DNA from: VXNE01 sp965200505
Lineage (GTDB): Bacteria; Pseudomonadota; Gammaproteobacteria; Pseudomonadales; Azotimanducaceae
Direction of reading: 5' to 3'
DNA length: 64,000 nt
Assembly: GCA_965200505.1 (NCBI GenBank)
Contig: OZ241343.1
Coordinates: forward strand, 2,542,001 to 2,606,000
Below are positions 34,496 to 41,669 of the stretch, piece by piece. The position numbers were made by a program, and so were the translations under genes. The notes beneath the pieces are model-generated. The model searched no databases. It was not told where the DNA came from and was given only the letters and a program-made list of their open reading frames with translations. Each line of letters opens with the position of its first letter. Position 1 is the stretch's first letter.

Positions 34496-36091
34496 TCACT
34501 CGAACCACAGCTCGTCCAAGCCGTAGGTCCAGTTGGCCGTCCAATCATCGCCGGCGGTCACCGCCCCGAGGTATTCGTCGTCCGTGTCGCCATCGCCATC
34601 CGTATCGGCCGGGGTGACGCCCAAGGCATCGCCCATCGCATCCGTCAAGGCCGCGGCGGTGAAGTAGGGCTTGGCGCCGCCCAAGATCGACACGTTCGCG
34701 CTGTCGCTCTCGGTGATGACCACATTGCCCACGTTGGCGGCGTACTTCGTGCCGTTCGTGATCCATTCGCCAACGGAGTCGCCGTTCGGCAAGCCGTCCT
34801 TGGTGGCTTCTTGACAGGCGATGATGGTGCTCTGCACGGACGCTTGCCCGGCTTGCGCCGCGGCCCGCGTCGCCGCGTCATCCAACTCAAAGCACTCGTT
34901 GCCATTGCGCGAGAGCATTCGGCGGGCGTAGCCGTCGTAGATGATGCTGTTTACGAACTGGGTGCGGGCGCCCTCCCGGTTCAGAACGCCTTCCGAATCG
35001 CCATGCGTGCCGGTGCCGCCTGGCACTTCGTCGGAGCCGGACACGATGCACGTCAAGTTGTTGATGGTGACGTTGGTGACGGGTTCGGGCAGCGGGTCGC
35101 CAAGCACGCTGTCGCCCTCAATGCAGCGGTTGCCGTCGTCGCGGGCGTGAATCACCAACGCATGGTCAATGCCGCCGGTCCAGCCTTGGTCGTAGTCGAT
35201 GGAGTCGTCCTTCACATAAAGGGCCACATAGTGGTCCACCACCACGGCGCCACCGAAGAACTCAATGCCGTCATCAAAGGTGCTGTAAGTCTGGATGTGG
35301 CTCACCGTGGTGCCGGAACCCACCGCATTGAAGGAGATGCCGTTCAGTTCATCGCCGGGTGTGGCCTCAAAGCCGGTGTGCTTGACCACGACATGGCGCA
35401 ACGTGCCGGAACTGTCGGCATTGTTGTTGCCGCCGTAGTGCGAGGGCTTGCCCTCAGCCGTCACATGGCACTCGTTGTTGTCGCGCTGCGCCGCGCTGCA
35501 CTTGTTCGTGATGCCGTTGCCGTTAATCACCATGCCACCCCATAGCTGCACATCCTCGGCGCCAGCCGTGCCGGTGACGGCGTCCGTGAAGCCGGTGAAG
35601 GTGATGGGCGCGGTGGGTGAACCGTTGGCGATGATCTGCGAACCGCGGTTGATGAGCAGGTAGTCGCCGGCGTTGGTCCAGGCAAGCGTGTTGCCGGCCG
35701 CGATGGTGAGTTTGGGGCCATCGCCGCCGGCCGGCGGCGCCACCGTCGCGTCGCTGCCGTCCACGTTCGCGCCCACGGCGAGGGTGTCCTCGAACACATG
35801 GACACCGGAGATGAACGGTATGGTGAGATCGACGGGCAGCGGGTTGTTGATGCCGACGAAGCTCGAGTTGTAGATGCAGTTGGCGCCGTCGAACCGGCCT
35901 TCCAAGCGGGTGTCCGAGGCTGGATCGACATAGTTCGCGCACGGGTTGTTGCTGGTGGCGGCGGTCGTGGTGGTGGAGTTGTCCGTCACCGCGGAGTTGT
36001 TGTCGGCGGAGATGTGTATGTCGCCGCCACTGCATCCCACAACCGCCACCAGCGCCGCGGCTATCAATGCACAGTCTCGATAATCGATCAT
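34496..36091 (-). CDS. Large beta-helix-like surface lipoprotein, partner of the TonB receptor
   Basis: The 531-residue lipoprotein has lipobox VVGC (Cys20). A low-complexity Ser/Thr/Asn linker follows (to about 50), then a long region of short repeats such as VQLWGGMVINGNG, LRHVVVKHTGF, FDDGIEFFGGAVVV and NSIIYDGYARRM, resembling a right-handed parallel beta-helix. Near the end DTDGDGDTDD is a calcium-binding-like aspartate run. Proteins of this type often accompany TonB receptors and may capture substrate at the cell surface. ATG at 36091 has GGAAGG seven bases upstream. A PHO-box-like site at 36199-36216 precedes it. The exact ligand is unknown. Confidence 0.85.
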   Translation of the reverse strand: MIDYRDCALIAAALVAVVGCSGGDIHISADNNSAVTDNSTTTTAATSNNPCANYVDPASDTRLEGRFDGANCIYNSSFVGINNPLPVDLTIPFISGVHVFEDTLAVGANVDGSDATVAPPAGGDGPKLTIAAGNTLAWTNAGDYLLINRGSQIIANGSPTAPITFTGFTDAVTGTAGAEDVQLWGGMVINGNGITNKCSAAQRDNNECHVTAEGKPSHYGGNNNADSSGTLRHVVVKHTGFEATPGDELNGISFNAVGSGTTVSHIQTYSTFDDGIEFFGGAVVVDHYVALYVKDDSIDYDQGWTGGIDHALVIHARDDGNRCIEGDSVLGDPLPEPVTNVTINNLTCIVSGSDEVPGGTGTHGDSEGVLNREGARTQFVNSIIYDGYARRMLSRNGNECFELDDAATRAAAQAGQASVQSTIIACQEATKDGLPNGDSVGEWITNGTKYAANVGNVVITESDSANVSILGGAKPYFTAAALTDAMGDALGVTPADTDGDGDTDDEYLGAVTAGDDWTANWTYGLDELWFE

Positions 36092-36198
36092 TCCGCGACC
36101 TTCCCCCTGTTCGGTTGACGCTTGGGCGCTGAGGCCGAGCGGTGGGCCGCCAATCGACCCATGCACATGCCCGGCACGACCCAAGCTAACAACGGCAT

Positions 36199-36216
36199 GT
36201 GAAGGCTTTGTGACGG
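36199..36216 (-). promoter_or_regulatory. PHO-box-like site upstream of the surface lipoprotein
   Basis: On the minus strand CCGTCACAAAGCCTTCAC matches the PhoB consensus CTGTCATAWAWCTGTCAY at 13 of 18 positions. The 10 bases after it are followed by TAGCTT (a weak -10), which is the spacing expected when a PHO box replaces the -35 element. It lies about 108 bp upstream of the lipoprotein start codon. Confidence 0.55.
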
Positions 36217-36267
36217 TTCTTCGATGCTTGGCCAATCTGCCAAGCCGATGCCAACGCCAACTGAGGT

Positions 36268-36549
36268 CTAGGCGGTGAGGAGACGCTTCACCGGCGGATT
36301 GAACCGCGGCAGCCAGCCGGCTTGCCCACCGGCTTCCGCGCACCCCGACGGCGTGGTTTGTTTGGTGAGATCGTGGAGGTCCGCTTCCTCAAGCAAGTGC
36401 TTGCCGTTCTCCAGACCACCGAAGCAGGTGTTGGCCGGCCGCGTGTGCGGCAGCGCCGATGGATGTGCCGTGAGCAAGCGCGGCGCCTCGGCCGCGGCGC
36501 TCGCCGCAATGAGCGCGATGGCCGCGCCAATGCCAACCTTGATGAACAT
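36268..36549 (-). CDS. Small secreted protein downstream of a PHO box
   Basis: The 93-residue protein has a clear signal peptide (MFIKVGIGAAIALIAASAAA, then EAP) and a mature part of about 70 residues with two cysteines (in NTCFGG and PSGCAEAG), which could form a periplasmic disulfide. No family was recognised. The ATG at 36549 lies only about 24 bases after a near-perfect PHO box and about nine after its -10, so the mRNA would be leaderless or nearly so. It precedes the lipoprotein-TonB receptor pair on the same strand, across 176 bp that hold a second PHO-like site. Confidence 0.72.
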   Translation of the reverse strand: MFIKVGIGAAIALIAASAAAEAPRLLTAHPSALPHTRPANTCFGGLENGKHLLEEADLHDLTKQTTPSGCAEAGGQAGWLPRFNPPVKRLLTA

Positions 36550-36557
36550 CGCCGCGC

Positions 36558-36591
36558 AGCATAGGCGGCGAACATGACAGTTTTATGACGC
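36558..36591 (-). promoter_or_regulatory. PhoB-dependent promoter: PHO box plus -10
   Basis: The minus strand of 36574-36591 reads GCGTCATAAAACTGTCAT, identical to the PhoB consensus over its last 16 of 18 bases, with two direct GTCAT repeats 11 bp apart. Ten bases later comes TATGCT (36558-36563), a good -10. This is the canonical arrangement in which PhoB recruits RNA polymerase in place of a -35. Predicted transcription starts near 36551, essentially at the ATG of the small secreted protein. Confidence 0.8.
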
Positions 36592-36692
36592 GCCCCGCGT
36601 AGCGCCGGGGCTGGGCTGCGGCGGGAGGGAAACCAGCGGGCGCTGAGCCGGCGCGTGGGCGGCATCGCCCCCCACGCGCCAACGGCATGAAC

Positions 36693-36965
36693 CTAATACG
36701 TCTGCAAGGTGTAGCCGCGCTCCACCATGCAGGCCGCGTAGGCGTCGAAACTGGGAACCTCCGGCTGCAGCGCATCGGCGGTGTCGCCAAGGCCCGCCTC
36801 GCTGCGGCAGACGGTGTTGTCGCGGTTGTACTGCACCTTGGGCACGGCGTCGGAAGACTCCCAGTAGTGCGTGGCCGCGTCAGCCCCGTTGCTGGCGCAG
36901 CCGCCGGACATGACCAGTAGCGCCAAGGCACCTAGCGCGTTGGCCGGGCAGAAGGTCCTATTCAT
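36693..36965 (-). CDS. Small lipoprotein
   Basis: The 90-residue protein starts at ATG 36965 with a GAGGAGG ribosome-binding site and carries a lipoprotein signal (LALLVMSGGC, Cys23). The mature part is short, with cysteines in DNTVCRSEAG and AYAACMVERGYT. The ending CMVERGY(T) is common in small proteobacterial lipoproteins of unknown role. A TTGACA promoter overlapped by palindromes lies upstream, so its expression is probably repressor-controlled. Confidence 0.75.
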   Translation of the reverse strand: MNRTFCPANALGALALLVMSGGCASNGADAATHYWESSDAVPKVQYNRDNTVCRSEAGLGDTADALQPEVPSFDAYAACMVERGYTLQTY

Positions 36966-37037
36966 GTCGCCTCCTCGACAAGCCGCCTCAACCCGTTCCA
37001 AGACAATCTATTCCGGGTGGCTGGCCTGATGGTCTTG

Positions 37038-37090
37038 TAGGATATTTAATCCTAAAGGAATGTCAAGCCCTTTTAGGAGTTTTTTTCCTA
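37038..37090 (-). promoter_or_regulatory. Promoter with two identical-geometry palindromes (TAGGA-N7-TCCTA)
   Basis: On the minus strand TTGACA (37061-37066) and TATCCT (37039-37044) are 16 bp apart, a strong sigma-70 promoter aimed at the small lipoprotein gene. The -10 lies inside TAGGA-N7-TCCTA (37038-37054). A second TAGGA-N7-TCCTA (37074-37090) lies just upstream of the -35, 36 bp centre to centre. Identical arms and spacer length suggest two sites for one dimeric regulator. The stretch is strikingly AT-rich for this genome. I cannot assign a regulator family. Confidence 0.65.
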
Positions 37091-37163
37091 TGGCGGCGCG
37101 GCGGTTGATGCGGCCGGGCGAGGCACCACCATGCGAGCACCTTGGCGTATCGCCAGAGACGAT

Positions 37164-38508
37164 TCAGCCGATCAAGTGGTAGCGGCGCCGCGGGTCGTTC
37201 GGACCGGCCCCGATTTCCCGCACCAGCCCTCGCGCCACCAGCCGTTTCATGCGGGTGCGGACAGTGCGCGGCGAGCGCCCGACGAGCGCCGCTAGTTCAC
37301 CAGTGGAAAGACCTTCTGCCACTCGCAGCGCATTCAAGAGTGCGGTGTCGACGGCGTCCACCACGGTGCGCCGAGCAGCGGTGCCCAGCGTGACTCGAAA
37401 GCGCCCGCCCAACTCCTCGAACATGGGGGGCGGGCAGCCGGCGCCCTCGCATGCCGCCATCATGCGCTGCACACCGCTGCCCCAGTTCTCCATCAAACCG
37501 ATTTCGCGAAAGACGCGGGAAATCACGCGATTGCGCAGCTTCGAGACGCCGAACGGCAAGTCCTCAACGGTCAGCCCGAAGGGCAGCAGCCCCGGGTTCT
37601 CGACTTCGACGCGATCATCGAAGACCGCGACGCGGATAGGTGCCCCGCGCTGCGCGTAGTCGGCATGGGCGACGGCATTGACGATGGCCTCGCGCACGGC
37701 GAGTGGGGGGATGTTCCACCGTTCTTCGCGCCGCACGCCATCGATGCGCGCCTCGCAGAGCAGGTGCTTTGCCACGAAATCGATGGCTTCACGCACCAGC
37801 GTGGGTGCGTGGCCGCGGATTTCACGCTGGTCGGCGATGTCCGCACGGCTCGCGCCACGACCTCCCCGCCTGTATCCAAGCGTCGGGGAAGTCGCGTTCC
37901 TTGTCGCTCCCGAACAGCAGAATGCCCCCCACGGTAGGCACCCTGCGCCCCTGGTCGCGCACCAGCAGCCGCAGCGTCTGCAAATCCTGGCGCCGCAACT
38001 TGCGGACCAAGGCAAAGGACTCGGAAGCCGCTCGGAAGTCCACCGCCTCCGCGTGCAGCCCCGGCATCGGCTCTTCGTCGTAGGATTGGCGGTTGGCGAA
38101 GCGCCGCATTTCGTCCACCAGTGCGGCGTCGGCGCGCCGGTTCGATGAGCCGACGCGGACGTACACGCCTGAACGGCCCTCCGCCTCCACGCGATGGGGC
38201 CTTCGCCCACTGGGGAAGATCTCGGCGGCGAGAACGTGGGTGTCCCGCCACGACAACACTTCCAAATCAGGCACGACCTGCGGTGTCACGCCGTCCGCCA
38301 CGATGTTGGCAAGCCGCTCTTCCGCTTCCAAGACATCGGCCACGCCGCGCACGAAGCCGGTTTTGTCTTCGACGCCAACGAGCAACACGCCACCCGCCGT
38401 GTTCGCGAAGGCAACCACGGTGCGCACGATTCCGCGCGGCGAAGAGAGGTCGCGTTTGAACTCCAACGTTTTGCCTTCCGGGCGCTTGAGCGTGGCGAGA
38501 AGGTCCAT
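37164..38508 (-). pseudogene. AlbA_2/HATPase (Schlafen-AlbA) transcriptional-regulator-like gene split by one frameshift
   Basis: Two overlapping frames make one protein. Positions 38508-37870 encode an AlbA_2 (Schlafen-like) domain: EGKTLEFKRDLSS, VVAFANTAGGVLLVGVED and DAWIQAG. From about 37865 the homologous continuation (RADIADQREIRGH, the HATPase_c_4 motif REAIVNAVAHADY, LPFGLTVEDLPFGVS) is in another frame, followed by a winged helix (ELAALVGRSPRTVRTRMKRL). Reading resumes if one base is removed from the C4 run at 37864-37867 (G4 on the coding strand). The family is often annotated as RecG-like or ATP-binding regulator. The cause could be a true mutation or a homopolymer sequencing error. 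Confidence 0.82.
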
Positions 38509-38743
38509 CAGCGCCGGCGCCCGCGTTGCCCACGCACCCGCGACGTTCGAGGACGGGCAACCTGCGATCTACTCGGAAGTAGTCGGAAGCGAGATGGCTT
38601 CAGAGTAAGTGGAGGGATCATCGTTCGGCTTCGTTCAGCAGTTCGCCGTCGAGAGGCAGGCCGCGCTGCCAGCGCGACTCGACCGAACGGCCGTATCGCG
38701 TTGTCATTCGCATCGCCCTTGGAGCTTGACCACCTCCGCCGCC

Positions 38744-38935
38744 TCATTTGCCGAACTTGTGCCGCAACGTGTACCAGCTGGCGTACGGAATCTGGCGCGG
38801 CTCCTTCTTGGCAGTCCAGTTGCGCACCACGCGGCCGTCGGACAGGCGCAACGCCTTCGCCACGTCCTTGTTGGAGAGACCCTTCTTGTCCATCCAAGCG
38901 CGGAGCTCTTCCGGGGTCGGGGGATATTTCTTCAT
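38744..38935 (-). CDS. Small helix-turn-helix protein
   Basis: The 63-residue protein looks like a lambda-repressor-type HTH: PTPEELRAWMDKKGLSNKDV forms the first helices and AKALRLSDGRVVRNW the recognition part, followed by a WYTLRHKFG tail. ATG at 38935; no strong Shine-Dalgarno. It is close in style to small phage- or plasmid-derived regulators. It lies between the frameshifted AlbA gene and the DUF4365 pair, all on the minus strand, and could regulate either, which is untested inference. Confidence 0.65.
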   Translation of the reverse strand: MKKYPPTPEELRAWMDKKGLSNKDVAKALRLSDGRVVRNWTAKKEPRQIPYASWYTLRHKFGK

Positions 38936-39011
38936 CCGAAGCGAAAGCTGGGCGCGACTGGGCGCACTCGATGCTACCGCAAGTACACCGCCGCGGCCGC
39001 GGGTACATCCC

Positions 39012-40136
39012 CTACACGACGATGCGTGGATTGAGCAGACGGCATCGACCGCCCGATTGCTCCAAGTCCCCAGTCAAAGTGACCTTGGCGTTGCCTTTGT
39101 GGCAGTCAATGGCGCGCTCGTAGTCCGCCTTAGTCACATGGGCAACGACCGATCGCGTCGCACCGTCCAACTGCGTTCTCAGAACCACTTCGTGGCCTTG
39201 ACGATTCAAACCTGCGATGGTGGCGGTCAACTGCACGCCGGCTTGCACCTTCCGTTCGCGTAGGCCGCGAGCGGCTTCCCGGAGAATGCAGGAGTCATCC
39301 TTGGCAAACTCGAAACGGGTCACGGTCTCTCGGTTTTGCGGCCGGCGCGTCAGCGCCCATGTCAGGCTCACATCCAGCGCCTCGAAGGGTGCTGTCATTC
39401 TGGCCAGCGCTTCAAAGAGATTGGCGCTCGTTCCCCTCGAGACCGCGTCGCCGAACGCTTCCCCATCGCCACCGATCACCTGTCCCATCGCGTGGCGGGT
39501 TGCCGCTAGCGCGTCTGCCAGTCGCCGTGTGCCACGTCGTTCAATGGGGTCGTTCTCTAACCCGTTGCCAGACTCGTCGTGCCCGTGTCCATCACCAGTC
39601 GGTCGTGCCATGACGCCGCTCACGGCTGGAGGAACCGCCGGCGGCAGCAGCGTGACCACGAAGCTGCCCTGTTCCATGCCCGCTAGCTGAACTCGCCTCA
39701 TGTAATCGGAGACCTGCCCCGGTGGACGGCCGCGATAGGCCGCTGTCGGTTCGAACAGCGAGCGCACCGCGGCTGAGATCAAGTCTTTGGTGCCAGCAAT
39801 CAGCACCAAACCATCGTCCACGCCGACGGTCTGGTCGCACGACGCCCGCACCCGTATCGCATCGCGGTCGGCGGTCGTCAACTCGCGCAGCAGTTCCAAC
39901 TCGTCAACCTCCGCGGCCTGCGCGAAGATCTGCACCAGCCGAGCGGCAACGTCGGCGTAGTCCGCCACGCGCCGCGTTCTCGGCAGGACGACTTCCGGCA
40001 GGCCTGCCGCGACATAAACGTCCGAATGCTCGCCATAGCGCTCGGCCAATTCCCAACCCTTGAGACGGGCGTAGGCGGAGAACGATGCCGGCGAGATGGC
40101 CCTCAGAACGTCCGCCTCGTACACACGCAAGCTCAT
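39012..40136 (-). CDS. Unknown protein translationally coupled to DUF4365
   Basis: The 374-residue protein begins MSLRVYEADVLRAI and is mostly alpha/beta without a recognised catalytic motif. Blocks include YGEHSDVYVAAGLPEVVLPR, GVDDGLVLIAGTKDLI and QGSFVVTLLPP. The C-terminal part (VQLTATIAGLNRQGHEVVLR, KVTLTGDLEQSG) looks like an OB-type or substrate-binding beta domain. ATG at 40136 overlaps the repaired DUF4365 stop by 4 bp (ATGA), so the two are a coupled pair. G+C is slightly lower than in core genes. A defence or genome-maintenance role is possible but not shown. Confidence 0.75.
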   Translation of the reverse strand: MSLRVYEADVLRAISPASFSAYARLKGWELAERYGEHSDVYVAAGLPEVVLPRTRRVADYADVAARLVQIFAQAAEVDELELLRELTTADRDAIRVRASCDQTVGVDDGLVLIAGTKDLISAAVRSLFEPTAAYRGRPPGQVSDYMRRVQLAGMEQGSFVVTLLPPAVPPAVSGVMARPTGDGHGHDESGNGLENDPIERRGTRRLADALAATRHAMGQVIGGDGEAFGDAVSRGTSANLFEALARMTAPFEALDVSLTWALTRRPQNRETVTRFEFAKDDSCILREAARGLRERKVQAGVQLTATIAGLNRQGHEVVLRTQLDGATRSVVAHVTKADYERAIDCHKGNAKVTLTGDLEQSGGRCRLLNPRIVV

Positions 40137-40633
40137 TGGATGGTTCCGCTTCGGGACTGTCCCATCAGACCCCGCAAGCCTGCCACATCAAAGCGGTTCT
40201 GCTCTCTCAGCGAAACGGTGATGGTGCGCTGGGTTGCGTGTGTCCGGCTCGCCCTTCAAGTTCGCCCAGAAAGCGCATCCCCTCAAGACCAGTTTTTTCG
40301 TCGTGACCGTCAGCCATCGATTTCATGCTTGGGTAGAGCCAAGACCACCAACAGGCGCGGTATCTGGGTGCTCTCCCGCAGGAGATCGTAGTTGCCCCTT
40401 GGCAGCGGGAATCGATAGTGCCCGTCGCCCTTGTTTTCCAAGTTGACGGTGGCCTTCAATTGCACGTCGATTGCAGGGCGCATGGCCCCGCCAGCGCGAA
40501 TCTGCAGGTCGATGCCGTCACGATCGTGGTTTGGCTCCAAAGTGACGTAGCCAGCGCCGGCGGCGACAGCTCGCGCATAGATGCGGGAGAGTTCCTCTTC
40601 GTTGTCGCTCGTGCTCAAAAGCGCGTCGGCCAT
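40133..40633 (-). pseudogene. DUF4365 gene with two compensating frameshifts
   Basis: The open frame from ATG 40633 stops at 40310 after PRLLVVLALPKHEIDG, but DUF4365 homology continues in two other frames. From 40316 to about 40226 the sequence reads WLTVTTKKLVLRGCAFWANL, and from 40225 to the TGA at 40133 it reads TITVSLREQNRFDVAGLR. One base is missing near 40317 and one is extra near 40226, so the net frame is restored, giving about 166 residues. DUF4365 has a PD-(D/E)XK-like core (DRDGIDLQIR...DVQLKAT), suggesting nucleic-acid cleavage. It could be a genuine pseudogene or contain base-calling errors. Confidence 0.8.
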
Positions 40634-40733
40634 TTGTTCTGCTGTTCTTGGTGCCGAGTGGCCACGATGCTAGCACGCCGATGCGCTCGGCACGGGCGTG
40701 TGGCGGGTAGCATATGGTCACGAAGGGGAAGCC

Positions 40734-41669
40734 ATGCAGGACACCGGGATGGCGTTCGGTGGGAATGAGCTGGGCGCAGATGAAATCCGCCGCGTTGCGG
40801 ACTTCGTCGCGCCGTATCGGGTGGACGGCGGCCAGCGCATCCGCTTGGCCGACCATGGCCCCGCGCATCTGGGCAATCTACGCCGAGGCGACCGCCGCAC
40901 GGCCCAGCGTTGGCTCGACGAACATTCGCGGTGGCTCGCGAACCGGCAAAGGACCCTCGCCGCGCAAGGCCGCTGGGCCGTGCTGGTGGTGCTGCAGGGA
41001 CGCGACGCGGCCGGCAAGGACGGCACGATTCGCCACGTCTTGGCGGCCATGAATCCCCAAGGCTGTCGCGTCACCGCGTTCGGCGTGCCCACCAGCGAGG
41101 AGCTCAAGCACGACTTCCTGTGGCGCTACCACCGCCATGTGCCGGCGCGCGGGGAAGTGGGCGTGTTCAACCGCTCCTATTACGAGGAGGCGTTGGTGGT
41201 GCGCGTCCATCGCGCCCATCTGGACTCGCAGCGGTTGCCGGACGCAGCGACCGGCGAGGGCGTGTGGGAGCGCCGTTTGGCGGACATCCGCGCCTTCGAG
41301 GAATACCTCGGGCACAACGGCGTCTTGGTCATCAAGTTGTTCCTGAACCTTTCCAAGGACGAGCAGAAGCGCCGCTTCCTGAAGCGCTTGGAAGCGCCGG
41401 AGAAACACTGGAAGTTCGCCTCGGAGGACATCCGCGACCGCTCCCGTTGGGATGCCTACACGCAAGCCTACGAGGCGGCGTTCAACGCCACCGCGACCCC
41501 GGACGCGCCATGGCACATCGTGCCGGCGGACAACAAGTGGTTCGCGCGGCTTGTGACGGCCTCCATCCTGGTGGATCAAATCGGCCGGCTCGACTTGGCG
41601 TATCCCGACCCGTTCGCGGCCGACCCCAACGCCTTGGCGGCAGCACGGCGGCAATTGGCGAGCGAGTGA
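40734..41669 (+). CDS. ppk2: Polyphosphate kinase 2 family protein
   Basis: PPK2 enzymes transfer phosphate between polyphosphate and nucleotides, most often phosphorylating ADP or GDP, or AMP in class II. The 311-residue protein has Walker A GRDAAGKDGTI near 89-99, the lid and Walker B region FNRSYYEEALVVRVH, and KLFLNLSKDEQKRRFLKRL, then WHIVPADNKWFARL. ATG at 40734 has AAGGGGA upstream. Its stop overlaps the following cytochrome gene's GTG start (GTGA). The class cannot be fixed without alignment. Confidence 0.93.
   Translation: MQDTGMAFGGNELGADEIRRVADFVAPYRVDGGQRIRLADHGPAHLGNLRRGDRRTAQRWLDEHSRWLANRQRTLAAQGRWAVLVVLQGRDAAGKDGTIRHVLAAMNPQGCRVTAFGVPTSEELKHDFLWRYHRHVPARGEVGVFNRSYYEEALVVRVHRAHLDSQRLPDAATGEGVWERRLADIRAFEEYLGHNGVLVIKLFLNLSKDEQKRRFLKRLEAPEKHWKFASEDIRDRSRWDAYTQAYEAAFNATATPDAPWHIVPADNKWFARLVTASILVDQIGRLDLAYPDPFAADPNALAAARRQLASE

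Noticed and set aside
37050..37090. Plus-strand hairpin CCTAAAGG...CCTTTTAGG followed by a T-run, resembling a Rho-independent terminator
   Set aside because: No plus-strand gene lies upstream to terminate, and the same bases form a strong minus-strand TTGACA promoter with paired palindromes, which explains the symmetry better.
37600..40700. Prophage or integrative element around the AlbA/HTH/DUF4365 genes
   Set aside because: No integrase, transposase, attachment-site repeats or phage structural genes were found; the genes are better described as an accessory island.
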